Notes: generated from the sequence alone by a model not told the origin. A DNA stretch of 64,000 nt from Deltaproteobacteria bacterium (GCA_016219185.1 JACRBZ010000030.1:124001-188000); one strand, 5' to 3'; shown: positions 1-8,375, counted from the first letter of the stretch. Translations and numbers: made by a program.

Positions 1-1
1 T

Positions 2-118
2 ACGCCAGGCAACATCTTTTTTCTTTTTATGGCCAAGTGCCCCGTAATCGCAGCCCATGCCGGGGTGCCGATTGGCGCGCACGTTCTGGTGCGTTCCAAC
101 GCCGGCAACTCGAATTGA
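2..118 (+). CDS. C-terminal fragment of an unrecognised protein, cut by the window edge
   Basis: An open frame enters from the left edge and ends at the TGA at 116-118, giving 38 residues. I do not recognise the family. The tail is moderately hydrophobic, with the phrase CPVIAAHAGVPIGAHVLVRS. It ends 11 bases before the start of the radical SAM pseudogene, so the two probably shared a transcript. Too little is present to assign a function, and the frame could also be chance. Confidence 0.35.
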   Translation, partial: TPGNIFFLFMAKCPVIAAHAGVPIGAHVLVRSNAGNSN

Positions 119-129
119 AGCGGAGAATC

Positions 130-877
130 ATGACAGCAAGCAACGTCCGATACTCGTTTGGGTCCGTTCCCTCGCGGCGCCTGGGAAAGAGCCTGGGCAA
201 GGCAATCATGTTCTTGAAGGCGCTGGATGTCCCTGTCGGAGTGATCACGAACAGTTCGCTTCTATGGCGTGATGACGTGCGAGATGAACTTGCCAAGGCC
301 GATTGGGTTTCGCTGAAAATTGATGCGGTTCAGGAAGACGTCTGGCGGCAGATCAACCGGCCTCACAAAGCCATCAGTCTGTCCCGGATTCTGGATGGGA
401 TGTTATTCATTTGCCAAAGCCTTTTCCGGCAAGCTGGTTACGGAAACAATGCTTATCCGGGGGCTTAATGACAACGATGACTGCATGAAGGAAGTCGCCG
501 GTTTTCTCCATGCGTTGCAGCCATGTCAGGCATATCTGAGTATTCCCACCCGTCCTCCGACGTTAAGACATGTCCGCGGCCCGGATGAAGCGGTCCTCAA
601 CCGGACATATCAACTCCTTGCCGGCAAAGTGGAGCAGGTGGAATATCTGATAGGTTATGAGGGAGATGCCTTTGCCTTTACCGGCGATATCGAAAAGGAT
701 ATTCTGAGCATCACCGCTGTTCACCCGATGCGGGAAGAAGCTGTTCGGACGATGCTGTCTCTGGCCGGGTCTTCATGGGAGGTGGTTGACCGGCTGATGG
801 CCCAGGGGGATCTTGCGGAAACAATATCCGCCGGGCCTTATCACTTGTGGGAAGCCCTCATTTTTGCCAGTGCCTGA
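130..877 (+). pseudogene. Radical SAM protein, pseudogene (internal deletion plus frameshift)
   Basis: The first frame starts at 130 behind an AGCGGAG ribosome site with YSFGSVPSRRLGKSLG, the usual opening of a radical SAM family whose next segment carries the CxxxCxxC cluster motif. Here the sequence jumps straight to KAIMFLKALDVPVGVITNSSLLW, normally some 70-80 residues further on, so the iron-sulfur motif is absent. The frame is then lost near 400-430. Homologous sequence continues in the next frame (GKLVTETMLIRGLNDNDDC, then a long intact tail) to the stop at 877. Both lesions would abolish function. The retained halves are well conserved, so the damage is either recent or an assembly error. 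Confidence 0.75.
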
Positions 878-1615
878 TGGGCTGCATTTACCAGCGGATG
901 AACCGTCGGAGCCGAAGTCAGCATCGGGTGAGTCGCTATTTGCATCATGCCCAGTTCACGCACGGTCACTTTCTTCTGGATTGCCAGCGCGACCGTGTTG
1001 ATCAATTCTCCGGCCGAGGGACTGCCGGATATCTGCCCTCCCAGGAGGATTCCCGACCGGTCCGCAAAAACAAGTTTTACCTTGAGCTTGTGCGCATCGG
1101 GCAGCGTTCCCGGGTGCCGGTCTGGAGCTTCGCAAGTTGCGGAAACATTGCGAAAACCTTCCTTCTGGCACGTTCGAAAGGTCATTCCGGTACTGGCAAA
1201 AGAGACGTTGCCGATCTTCGTGGAAAAAGCGCTGATCGTCCCCTGTATCTGATTCATAACCCGGATACCGTAAAGATTTGTTCCGGCATTGCGGGCTTCC
1301 GCGGTTGCGGTCGATGTCAGCCACACAGGGACTTCTCTTCTCGTAAAAAAATCCCTTTTTAACGCGCAGTCACCCACTGCAAAGATATCGTCGGCACTGG
1401 TCCTCATGTAGTCGTCCACCCAAATGGATCCCTTGTCGGTGATACGCAAACCCGCCGCTTTCGCCAGATCAACGGAAGGTCTTGCCCCAATGCTTACCAA
1501 TACCATGTCAGCGGAAATTGACTTCCCGCCTTCCAGGGTTACGGACTCTGCCTTCTCTTGGCCATCAATGGAGACAACGCGACTGCTCCCTGCATTGCGA
1601 CCCCTATGTCCACGA
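841..1615 (-). pseudogene. FAD/NAD-dependent disulfide oxidoreductase, N-terminally deleted remnant
   Basis: This is the C-terminal part of a CoA-disulfide reductase/NADH oxidase-type flavoprotein. It shows the end of the NAD domain (MVLVSIGARPSVDLAKAAGL), the second FAD motif (DDIFAVGDC) and a full dimerisation domain. Recognisable homology begins near 1580. The N-terminal FAD GxGxxG segment, the redox-active Cys region and the NAD-binding glycine loop, about 200 residues, are missing. The fragment abuts the peroxiredoxin stop on the same strand, so it was probably its reductase partner or operon mate before a deletion. Its 3' end overlaps the end of the radical SAM pseudogene tail to tail. 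A short protein from an internal start cannot be excluded but would lack the FAD site. Confidence 0.7.
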
Positions 1616-2338
1616 TCAATCAAATGCCATGTTTGTTTTCCATACTTTCCAGACATTTCCAACTAGATCCGGTCCGGGATTCAGCACAAGCTTTCCGGGG
1701 CGCCAGCCTGATGGCGTGGCCTGCGTTCCCTTGCTCTCCCTCACCAGTTGGAATGCCTGAATCTGGCGCAGGCTTTCCCCGACGTTTCGCCCAACCGGCG
1801 GCGTCAGGACCTCAAAACCTTGAACGATGCCGTCCGGATCGATGATAAACCGGCCGCGGGTTTCCACCCCGGCGTTATCGTCATATACGCCAAAAGCCGT
1901 CCCCACTTTTCCGCCGGCATCCGACAGCATGGGAAACGGGACGCCGCCATCGACCATTTTGGACAGTTCATGATCATCCCACATTTTGTGCACGAATACG
2001 CTGTCGATGCTCATGGACAATATTTGAACACCCAGTTTTTCAAATTCTGCGTGCTTTTCGGCAACTGCCGAAATTTCCGTGGCTCAGACAAATGTGAAGT
2101 CACCGGGATAGAAACAGAGTACGACCCATTTTCCTATATATTCGGAAAGTTTCACGGAAACGAATTTTCCATTTTGATAGCCTGGCGCCGTAAAATGCGG
2201 GGCTTTTCTTCCGACCTGAATCATGTTACGTTCCTCCTGTTCCGTTGTCTTGGATAAGGGTTCTCGTTTCGGTTTATCGGGGTCACCCACAAGCCCGCCG
2301 GTGGGTCGGGCACAGCCGATTTTGATCTCTTCTGCCAT
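1616..2338 (-). CDS. Selenocysteine-containing peroxiredoxin (AhpC/Prx1 family), UGA at the peroxidatic position
   Basis: A 2-Cys-type peroxiredoxin of about 240 residues that reduces hydrogen peroxide or alkyl hydroperoxides in the cytoplasm. The frame is open from the ATG at 2338 (AAGGAGGGG ribosome site) to 1616 except for one in-frame TGA at 2084-2086, residue 85. That codon sits exactly where the peroxidatic Cys follows [10 protein letters not shown]. Downstream the same frame continues with canonical peroxiredoxin sequence ([18 protein letters not shown], then GRFIIDPDG and PPVGRN). A UGA in place of the catalytic Cys, with perfect conservation on both sides and a stem-loop just after it, means selenocysteine rather than nonsense. 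The C-terminal half lacks an obvious resolving Cys, so a thiol partner may be needed. Sec peroxiredoxins are known in anaerobic Firmicutes and deltaproteobacteria. Confidence 0.9.
2056..2086 (-). promoter_or_regulatory. Bacterial SECIS-like stem-loop after the peroxiredoxin UGA
   Basis: Ten bases after the UGA (2084-2086) lies a perfect 7-bp hairpin. The stem TTTCGGC/GCCGAAA occupies 2073-2067 and 2062-2056, and the loop is AGUU. Bacterial SECIS elements are hairpins inside the coding region just downstream of UGA, with a conserved G, often GU, in the apical loop. Position and loop both fit SelB binding. Confidence 0.7.
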
Positions 2339-2383
2339 CAGCCCCTCCTTTCTTTTACAGCAAACGGTTTTGGTTGTTAGGCA

Positions 2384-2734
2384 TCATCCAATCGTTTTTT
2401 TCACAATTCCCAGCAGTTTGTCCGGGTCAAAGGGTTTTTTGACGAACGCCACGGCGTCTTTCACCGCATGCGAGCCAGCCAGGCCGCTGATCACGATCAC
2501 GGGTATTTTCTTCAGGCTCTCATCTTTGGAAAGCTTTCGATAAAACCGCGATCCCCATTCCTGGGGCATTTCCAGGTCCAGGGTGATCAAATCCGGGATT
2601 GTTGTCTTAACGGTTTCCATGGCCTGAATCCCGTCAGATGCGATGCAGGTTTCATATCCATTGTCAGAAAACAATGTGACCAGGTATTTCACGATGATGG
2701 GATCATCATCGATGATCATGATTTTTTTCGCCAT
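2384..2734 (-). CDS. Single-domain response regulator (CheY-like receiver)
   Basis: The 116-residue protein is one receiver domain without an output domain. It has the acidic pair at residues 9-11 (IIDDDPI), the phospho-acceptor Asp in DLITLDLEMP, the Ser of VIVISG and the Lys of FVKKPF. It lies 57 bp downstream of tmcA on the same strand and is likely co-transcribed with the Tmc genes. Response regulators also sit beside tmc in Desulfovibrio. The cognate kinase is not in the window. A signalling role, perhaps acting by protein contact, is inferred. Confidence 0.85.
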   Translation of the reverse strand: MAKKIMIIDDDPIIVKYLVTLFSDNGYETCIASDGIQAMETVKTTIPDLITLDLEMPQEWGSRFYRKLSKDESLKKIPVIVISGLAGSHAVKDAVAFVKKPFDPDKLLGIVKKTIG

Positions 2735-2791
2735 TGCATCCTCCTCAATCGTCGAGTGCTAAGGTGAGGGTAACAACCTATCACCCATTAC

Positions 2792-3184
2792 CTATCGCCT
2801 ATTTTCTTTAAGATGACACTCCCCGCACATTACCGGCCCCTTGCCGGATTTTTCATGACATCCCCTGCAATTGAAGTGAAATGCCTTTCTGAGCGAAGGC
2901 GTTCTGCCGGAATTTGCAAGACCGTGACAGTCCGAGCATCGCTTGTCCTCTGAAGACGCGTCTTCCAGTTTTTTTCCATCTTTGTAAACATGATGGCATT
3001 CGTTGCAGGCGTCTATTTTGGCTTTTTCATTATGCGACTCATGCCGGAACACGGTCTGGGTCCGCTCGGGTTTTCCAAACACGCTGCTGTCCACGGTTGT
3101 CATATTTTCCTGAGCCCCGGCAGCAACCAGTATGCACAATGGAACCAGTACGGATACAAGCAGGTACGGGAATTGCTTTTTCAT
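2792..3184 (-). CDS. tmcA: Tmc complex tetraheme cytochrome c3 (TmcA)
   Basis: A 130-residue periplasmic type II cytochrome c3. It has an N-terminal signal peptide (KK, then a hydrophobic stretch ending near AAGA) and four heme-binding motifs (CNECH, CSDCH, CRGCH, CGECH) with additional His residues for axial ligation. In sulfate reducers TmcA takes electrons from the periplasmic hydrogenase/formate dehydrogenase cytochrome pool and passes them through TmcBCD across the membrane. The gene follows tmcB by 20 bp, so a shared operon is clear. The family call is firm; the physiological electron donor is inferred from the family. Confidence 0.9.
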   Translation of the reverse strand: MKKQFPYLLVSVLVPLCILVAAGAQENMTTVDSSVFGKPERTQTVFRHESHNEKAKIDACNECHHVYKDGKKLEDASSEDKRCSDCHGLANSGRTPSLRKAFHFNCRGCHEKSGKGPVMCGECHLKENRR

Positions 3185-3204
3185 CTACCTGATTTCTCCT
3201 TTCG

Positions 3205-4542
3205 CTATTCCGGTTTTTCCATGACCTGATACAGAATATCGCCGATGAATTTGAGATTCATACCCAGTCCATAATGATGATTGATATCCTCAAGGCCGCT
3301 ATGGCAGTTGTGGCAGGGTGCAATCAGGGTTTTGGCCCCTTTGGCTTTTACGGCAAAGAGCTGTTCTGCCTTGATGCGATTGCCGTCCATCCGTACCATC
3401 TTGTACGGAGGCCCGCAGTTGATGACCCCGCCGCCGGCGCAGCAGCAGTAATTGTGTTCGCGGTTCGGGTGCATTTCAATCAGGGTTTCACAAATCGCGC
3501 CGACCACAAACCTGGCCTTTTCATGAAGCCCTCCGCCGCGCACCACATTGCAGGGATCGTGCAGGGTGACCGGTTCGGTATATTTTTTGGTAATCTTGAT
3601 CCGGCCTTCCTTGATCAGATCATAATAGAATTCGATGGCGTGAATGATCGGAATGGGCGGATTTTTCCATCCCAGCCACCGGTTTCCCGTATCATACACC
3701 GATCTGAAGGCATGGCCGCATTCGCCCATCACGATTTTCTTCACTTTCAGGCGGGCTGCCGTTTCGTAATGCAGGCGCTTGATCCGGCCCATGAGTTCAT
3801 TGTCGCCGGTAAACATGGCCATGTCGCTGTTATCCCAGCCGGGCGTTGCGGGCATGGTCCAGTTAAGGCCCGCGACATCCATCAGCACGGCCGTCTGATA
3901 AATGAGCTGAGCCTGAAACTTGGGTTCGGGGCCGATTACCGAATACATGATATCGGCCCCTTCCTTTTCAAGGGGAATGCGAAGTTTCGGAATTTCGCTC
4001 CTGGCCTCTTCCTCCTGCCACTGAAGCGTGTCCGGCCATTCGTCCTCCTTGACCCACATCTGGTTCATGCTGACGGCATGGCTGTGCGCGGTGGCCTGGA
4101 TATTCTGGGGCGTTATGCCCAGAAGATGGGTGATGCGCCGGACCACGCTCATCAGATAGGCCACATCGATGCCAAAAGGACAGTACATGGCGCATCGCTT
4201 GCATAAATTGCACTGGGTGGCTGCGATGACGGCCGCCTGTCTCATGAACTCCTTGTCGACCCTGCCTTTTTTTCGGATCATCTCCCACAGGGTCTGCTTG
4301 ACCTTGCCGGCAGGCGAAAAGCGCGGATCGTTGTCATGGGACAGATAATAATGACAGCCTTCCGAGCACAGCCCGCAATGGACGCAGGTTTCCACATAAA
4401 CTTTCAGGCGGGCCCCGGCTTCAACATTTAAAACCCGGAGAATGGTCTTTTCGATCCTATCCTCCGTAAGCCTGGCCAGCCCCTTATCAATGCCTTCATC
4501 CGGAATAATTTGATCGACTTTATTTGCCGGTTCATTCATCAT
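3205..4542 (-). CDS. tmcB: Tmc complex iron-sulfur subunit, HdrD-like (TmcB)
   Basis: The 445-residue cytoplasmic-face subunit carries two [4Fe-4S] motifs, at residues 53-63 (CVHCGLCSEGC) and 111-121 (CNLCKRCAMYC). Two CCG-type cysteine-rich regions follow in the C-terminal half, including HDPCNVV, NYCCCAGGG and CHNCHSGLED. This is the layout of heterodisulfide reductase subunit D and of DsrK, HmcF and TmcB. Its place between a NarI-like membrane gene and a tetraheme cytochrome gene identifies the Tmc complex. It probably carries electrons to a thiol/disulfide or sulfur-carrying partner linked to sulfate reduction. The start ATG-ATG follows GGGAGG. Confidence 0.88.
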   Translation of the reverse strand: MMNEPANKVDQIIPDEGIDKGLARLTEDRIEKTILRVLNVEAGARLKVYVETCVHCGLCSEGCHYYLSHDNDPRFSPAGKVKQTLWEMIRKKGRVDKEFMRQAAVIAATQCNLCKRCAMYCPFGIDVAYLMSVVRRITHLLGITPQNIQATAHSHAVSMNQMWVKEDEWPDTLQWQEEEARSEIPKLRIPLEKEGADIMYSVIGPEPKFQAQLIYQTAVLMDVAGLNWTMPATPGWDNSDMAMFTGDNELMGRIKRLHYETAARLKVKKIVMGECGHAFRSVYDTGNRWLGWKNPPIPIIHAIEFYYDLIKEGRIKITKKYTEPVTLHDPCNVVRGGGLHEKARFVVGAICETLIEMHPNREHNYCCCAGGGVINCGPPYKMVRMDGNRIKAEQLFAVKAKGAKTLIAPCHNCHSGLEDINHHYGLGMNLKFIGDILYQVMEKPE

Positions 4543-4575
4543 CAGAGAACCTCCCTTTCTTTAAACATGCCTGTA

Positions 4576-5235
4576 TCACCAGTCCTTTGCGTGCCGTACG
4601 TTTCCAAATTCCGAACCCATGTAGGCTCTGGTAAACGGAGAAAACAGCATGTGGCTCAGCCGGGTAAAGGGGATGGCCATCAGCAGGATTTCACCCGAGA
4701 GGATATGAAGAACCAGAAAAAGCGGGTAATCGATCCATTGATGATAGGCGATAAAACCGGTCACAAACGGAGTCGCAACCATCCCCAGAATCACATGGTC
4801 CGATGCGGAGGTCAGATACCGGACTTCCGGCAGTTTGGTCCGGCGCAACCAGAAAAACAAGCAGCAGCCGATAACCACCAGCGTCATGATGTCTGAGACC
4901 GGATTCGGGAGCGTCCACAACCGAATATTCCAGGATTCATCCCAGAGCACCGCGTGAGACAGGAGAAAAACAGGCGTCAATAGCAAACAGATATGAAACA
5001 AAAAGGTTACCACCGTCATGACCGGATGCTTTTGCATGTTTACCGATCCAAATGGGATGATCCAGTGAAAAATGGAGCGCAGGCTGTATTTCCAGCTCAT
5101 GAATGAAAAAATGAATTTTTCTTTCCGATGAATGAGAATAAACATGTGAAGCAGCCGGTACAGACTGCCAACGATAAATACCGTAAAAGCCAGCCATGCC
5201 AGAGGGCCGCTCACGAATTGATAGATGTCATGCAT
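4576..5235 (-). CDS. tmcC: Tmc complex membrane cytochrome b subunit (TmcC, NarI-like)
   Basis: An integral membrane protein of 219 residues with about five hydrophobic helices and several helix-embedded His residues (for example in YRLLHMFILIHRK and LLSHAVLW) that could ligate b hemes. It resembles the NarI/DsrM/HmcE group, which links periplasmic cytochrome to the cytoplasmic iron-sulfur subunit. I chose the ATG at 5235 because an AAGGAG site lies 6 bases upstream; an in-frame start at 5265 would overlap tmcD. Spacing to tmcD is 16 bp and to tmcB 33 bp. Confidence 0.85.
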   Translation of the reverse strand: MHDIYQFVSGPLAWLAFTVFIVGSLYRLLHMFILIHRKEKFIFSFMSWKYSLRSIFHWIIPFGSVNMQKHPVMTVVTFLFHICLLLTPVFLLSHAVLWDESWNIRLWTLPNPVSDIMTLVVIGCCLFFWLRRTKLPEVRYLTSASDHVILGMVATPFVTGFIAYHQWIDYPLFLVLHILSGEILLMAIPFTRLSHMLFSPFTRAYMGSEFGNVRHAKDW

Positions 5236-5251
5236 GTTTTTTCTCCTTTTA

Positions 5252-6520
5252 TCACCCGAATTCACTGACGGGGATTACCCTGCGACAGTACACGCCGTCT
5301 TCGATGGTTCTAAAAAGTAGGCGGGTTCCATCCGAGCTGAACGCCGGATCCCATGCTGCATCACAGTCATGCGGCCACAGTCTGTCGTTCAGTGCAATCG
5401 TGTATTTGCCGCCGCGCTCTACTTTTGCGGCCACATGCGCGCCGTCCGGGCTGAAAACCGGTTTCCAGACCATATCAAAGGTGTTTTTCCAGGCCGATCC
5501 CTGAACTGCCATGCCCCAGCGCTCATTGTCCTTGACCACCGCGGCGATTTTTTGGCTGTCGGGACTGAATGTCAACTCCGTCACAAAATCACTGAAAAGA
5601 AGATTCCAGGCTTTGCCGTCCACGGCTACGGTCCATTTGCCAAACCCGGTGGAGACAATGGCGGCAAGGCGCTTTCCATCCGGGCTGAACAACGTATGCC
5701 AGAGCTGATCGAACGGGGTGGTCCACATCAATTGGCCATCTTCAGCCAGGTGCCATTTCCCTTTCACCCGGACCGGTGCGATCACCTTGCCGCTGATCGG
5801 AGAAAAGATCGGCTCCCATACCCCACCAAAGGTTTTCGCCCAGGGAACCCCATTGACGGCAATCGTATAATCATAAAGGGTCAGCCGTACTTCGGCAGCC
5901 AGGTCGCCATTCAGGCTGATGGCCTTGTTCCAGACATTCACGAAGGGACGCTCCCAGACCACACCGTCCATTGCAGCCGAAATCGTCCCTTCCTGAAATT
6001 TATGAATTTCAACTTCCCCTGAAGAAATCACCTGAACGGATGCTGCCGTATGGTTTCCATCCGGGCTCAGGGCCGGATCGGTCAGATTTGCGTAAGTTTT
6101 TTCCCAGGGAACGTCATTTAATACCATGCCATATCTGCTATCCTGCTGAAAGGACGCGGCGATGCTGTTCCCGTCCTTGCTGAACAGGGGGTTCCACACG
6201 TAAGCGAACCGGTTTTCCCAGGGAACACCATCCACGGCAACGGTCCACTCCCCCATCTCCGAAATCAGGGCCGTCAGCCTGCCATCGGTCGTAAAGCGCA
6301 GATGCCAGATTTTCTCAAAGGGATTTTCCCAGGTTTCGCCGTTCACACAAACATTGCCATTGATATGATTGGCACCTTCCGCCGAGTTGATAATCGCCGC
6401 AACCCGTTCCCCGTCAGGACTGGCATAGGGCTCCTCAACCCATTCAAACCGGCTGTTCCAATCCCCGACGGGAATGCGTTTTTCTCTGGTTTCCCAGTCC
6501 CATACAACGGTGTCCGTCAT
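5252..6520 (-). CDS. tmcD: Tmc complex tryptophan-rich beta-propeller-like subunit (TmcD)
   Basis: The 422-residue protein is built from about eight repeats of roughly 45 residues. Each has a phrase such as W-x-NxF-x-x-VW-xPxFSPDGxxxAA, in the style of TolB/WD40-like propeller blades, and it is strikingly rich in Trp. No signal peptide is visible, so it is probably cytoplasmic. The fourth Tmc gene in Desulfovibrio is also described as a tryptophan-rich protein, and position next to tmcC supports the same identity. Here it is the first gene of the operon (GGGAGG ribosome site), the reverse of the order I recall for D. vulgaris. Confidence 0.78.
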   Translation of the reverse strand: MTDTVVWDWETREKRIPVGDWNSRFEWVEEPYASPDGERVAAIINSAEGANHINGNVCVNGETWENPFEKIWHLRFTTDGRLTALISEMGEWTVAVDGVPWENRFAYVWNPLFSKDGNSIAASFQQDSRYGMVLNDVPWEKTYANLTDPALSPDGNHTAASVQVISSGEVEIHKFQEGTISAAMDGVVWERPFVNVWNKAISLNGDLAAEVRLTLYDYTIAVNGVPWAKTFGGVWEPIFSPISGKVIAPVRVKGKWHLAEDGQLMWTTPFDQLWHTLFSPDGKRLAAIVSTGFGKWTVAVDGKAWNLLFSDFVTELTFSPDSQKIAAVVKDNERWGMAVQGSAWKNTFDMVWKPVFSPDGAHVAAKVERGGKYTIALNDRLWPHDCDAAWDPAFSSDGTRLLFRTIEDGVYCRRVIPVSEFG

Positions 6521-6682
6521 GCAACCTCCCTATAAAAAGGCTTTAAAGATGATCATTTGCGTCAATGGCAGTGGAATAAACGAAAATATAAGAAACGACA
6601 AGGGGTAAATTGGATCAAAATCGGATAACCTGAATAAAAATGCTTTCCTGTCACCACGATCTACAAATTGAGAAACATGGCG

Positions 6683-7048
6683 TCACGACAAGGCCATCAA
6701 TGCATTCAGCAACCGTTCGGCGTCCTTTTCATCGGGATGGGGTGGTAGCTTGGCCAATACTCCCAGGCCTTCGGCGGCTTCATGAAATTCTTCCGGCGAA
6801 AGCTCGCTTACCAAGGCAAGCTGGGCCAGCGCGTTGACGCGAATCATGTCTTTGGCGATACTCAGGCCCGAGCGCCCTTCCAGGTTTTCATCGATAATGA
6901 TCAGATCCAGGAGACTGAATGCGGCGGAACGCGCTGCTGCCACGGAATTCACCCAGATAATGTCATTTGCTTTTTCAGCGCTCAGGCCCATAGCCAGTTT
7001 GGAAAAGTTATCGGCGTGTTGGGTAACAATCAAAATTCTTTTCATCAT
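6683..7048 (-). CDS. Receiver-domain-like protein, last gene of the leftward ORP operon
   Basis: A 121-residue protein with the alternating beta/alpha pattern of a response regulator receiver: RILIVTQHADN at the start and LLDLIIIDENLEG at the phospho-site strand. The N-terminal acidic pocket is degenerate, because the usual paired Asp residues are replaced. Phosphorylation may therefore be altered or lost. It lies 45 bp after the FmdB-like gene on the same strand and 162 bp before tmcD. A regulatory or scaffolding role is inferred only from the fold. Confidence 0.65.
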   Translation of the reverse strand: MMKRILIVTQHADNFSKLAMGLSAEKANDIIWVNSVAAARSAAFSLLDLIIIDENLEGRSGLSIAKDMIRVNALAQLALVSELSPEEFHEAAEGLGVLAKLPPHPDEKDAERLLNALMALS

Positions 7049-7093
7049 TTCTCCTTGGGATGGTCGTTTGATGGATTTCTGCCGGACCTTTGA

Positions 7094-7345
7094 TCATCCC
7101 ATTTTGCCGCAGCAGGAACCTGGTCCGGCGCAATGCGCCTGAGAGGGGGTGCTCCCGCAGCAGGCCGTATCTTTTGGCCCCGGTACATCTTTAGCGTTCC
7201 TGCCGGTCAGAGAACTCGTGGTGGACATCAGTCGGTTTGTCAGAGTGCTTCCGCAACCCGGGCAGGTCAAAGGATCATTGCTGCTGATTGCCAGCACTTC
7301 ACTGTTCTTGCCGCATGAGCGGCATACAATATCATAAATCGGCAT
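7094..7345 (-). CDS. FmdB-family zinc-ribbon protein with Cys-rich tail
   Basis: An 83-residue protein that opens with MPIYDIVCRSCGK and has a second CPGCGS knuckle, the FmdB/CxxC_CXXC regulatory-type zinc ribbon. The last 25 residues add a Cys-rich tail (ACCGS, GPGSCCGKMG) that could bind metal. I chose the ATG at 7345 because AGGAGATATACC precedes it; the longer upstream frame has no ribosome site. Similar small zinc-ribbon genes often accompany NifX/MinD clusters in sulfate reducers. The function is unknown. Confidence 0.75.
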   Translation of the reverse strand: MPIYDIVCRSCGKNSEVLAISSNDPLTCPGCGSTLTNRLMSTTSSLTGRNAKDVPGPKDTACCGSTPSQAHCAGPGSCCGKMG

Positions 7346-7420
7346 CGGTATATCTCCTGAATAAAGGCGGAAAATCGGAGGATTCCGACTTCCCGCCCGC
7401 AATCGGCATTCGAACACCGA

Positions 7421-7864
7421 TCATCGCTTATTTTTTTCTGAATTTCCCCATTCTTTTCGGTAATAATCGTCGATGGCTTCACCCAGTGTGTTTACCGCCA
7501 GGGATGCGCAATGCATGTGGTCTTCGGGCAAACCGCCCAGTTCCGTTGCCACAGCTTCGGGAGTCACGCCCAAAGCATCTTCCAGGCTTTTGCCGCTGAC
7601 CAGTTGACTCACGGCGCTGCCGCAGGCCACTGTATAGATACAGCCATGGGGAATCTGACCGATATTTACGATCTCCTGATTTAGAATCGACAGAGAAATT
7701 TCAATGGAATCACCGCAGACGCCCACTCCGGTTGCCTTTCCCTCTGCTTTCGGTATGGCCCCCATATTCCGGGGCTTATTGGCATGCACATAAAACCGTT
7801 CATCAAGCAGATGGGGCGGATGGTCAGGCCTCTTTTCAGGAAGCTCGCTCTCTCTTGCCATCAT
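7421..7864 (-). CDS. IscU/NifU-like iron-sulfur scaffold protein
   Basis: The 147-residue protein shows the three cysteines of the IscU/NifU N-terminal scaffold: GVCGDSIEISL, ACGSAVSQL and HMHCASLA. These normally hold a transient [2Fe-2S] or [4Fe-4S] cluster. An N-terminal extension of about 40 residues precedes the domain. It begins 12 bp after the NifX-like gene and is clearly in the same operon. With NifX-like neighbours it may build or carry the metal-sulfur cofactor of the ORP-like complex rather than serve general cluster assembly. No cysteine desulfurase is adjacent. Confidence 0.82.
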   Translation of the reverse strand: MMARESELPEKRPDHPPHLLDERFYVHANKPRNMGAIPKAEGKATGVGVCGDSIEISLSILNQEIVNIGQIPHGCIYTVACGSAVSQLVSGKSLEDALGVTPEAVATELGGLPEDHMHCASLAVNTLGEAIDDYYRKEWGNSEKNKR

Positions 7865-7876
7865 AGGACCTCGCAG

Positions 7877-8254
7877 TTAATGCGCACCGCCGCCGCAGGT
7901 GTGTTCCTGAGAAAATTGCTGAAGCTTGCCCTCAAGCAGCGCCTGCACGGCATTTCCAACGGTCAGGAAGTTTCCGCCGAAATAAACCTGAATTCCCACC
8001 TGGTTAAATCCCATGAGCGGGCGAAACCCCATGCCGCCGGCGATCAGTTTGGCAGCGCCTTTATCGGCCAGATACTGGACAGGTGCCATGCACCCACCCT
8101 GTTGATGCGGAACATTGGGGATTACATCCACTTTCTTGACGGTGTTGTCTTCCACGGTAACCAGCGTATAAAGATCACAGTGACCAAAATGGGCGCCCAG
8201 TGGCGCGTCAAGCCCACCCGGTGCCGAGGAAGGGATAGCGATTAAAGTATTCAC
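7877..8254 (-). CDS. NifX/NafY-like dinitrogenase Fe-Mo cofactor domain protein
   Basis: A 125-residue single-domain protein of the NifB/NifX/NafY C-terminal family (MTH1175-like). It has the LGAHFGHCDLYTLV strand and a PHQQGGC segment, followed by the glycine-rich GGMGFRPL turn. The C-terminus HTCGGGAH could bind metal. Members bind FeMo-type clusters or, in the orange protein ORP, a molybdenum-copper sulfide. It is the second gene of the leftward operon. No nitrogenase genes are visible, so an ORP-type role is more likely than FeMo-co delivery. Confidence 0.82.
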   Translation of the reverse strand: MNTLIAIPSSAPGGLDAPLGAHFGHCDLYTLVTVEDNTVKKVDVIPNVPHQQGGCMAPVQYLADKGAAKLIAGGMGFRPLMGFNQVGIQVYFGGNFLTVGNAVQALLEGKLQQFSQEHTCGGGAH

Positions 8255-8375
8255 AATTCATTCTCCTTTATGATGCGTTTCGGTTGTCTTTGTTTTCAGG
8301 CCCGATCTGCCTGCATGAAATAATAAACGTATTTTCTTAAAAACTTGACCTCGTTCGATTCAGGCAAAACGCTTT

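Noticed and set aside
2084..2086. UGA in the peroxiredoxin as a nonsense mutation
   Set aside because: It falls exactly on the catalytic Cys codon, the frame is otherwise perfect, and a SECIS-like hairpin follows.
3274..4206. Plus-strand open frame of about 310 codons
   Set aside because: Shadow of tmcB; no homology or start signal.
7421..8254. A nitrogenase (nif) locus
   Set aside because: Only NifX-like and IscU-like proteins are present, without nifHDK, nifB or nifEN; the ATPases and sigma-54 layout fit the ORP system better.
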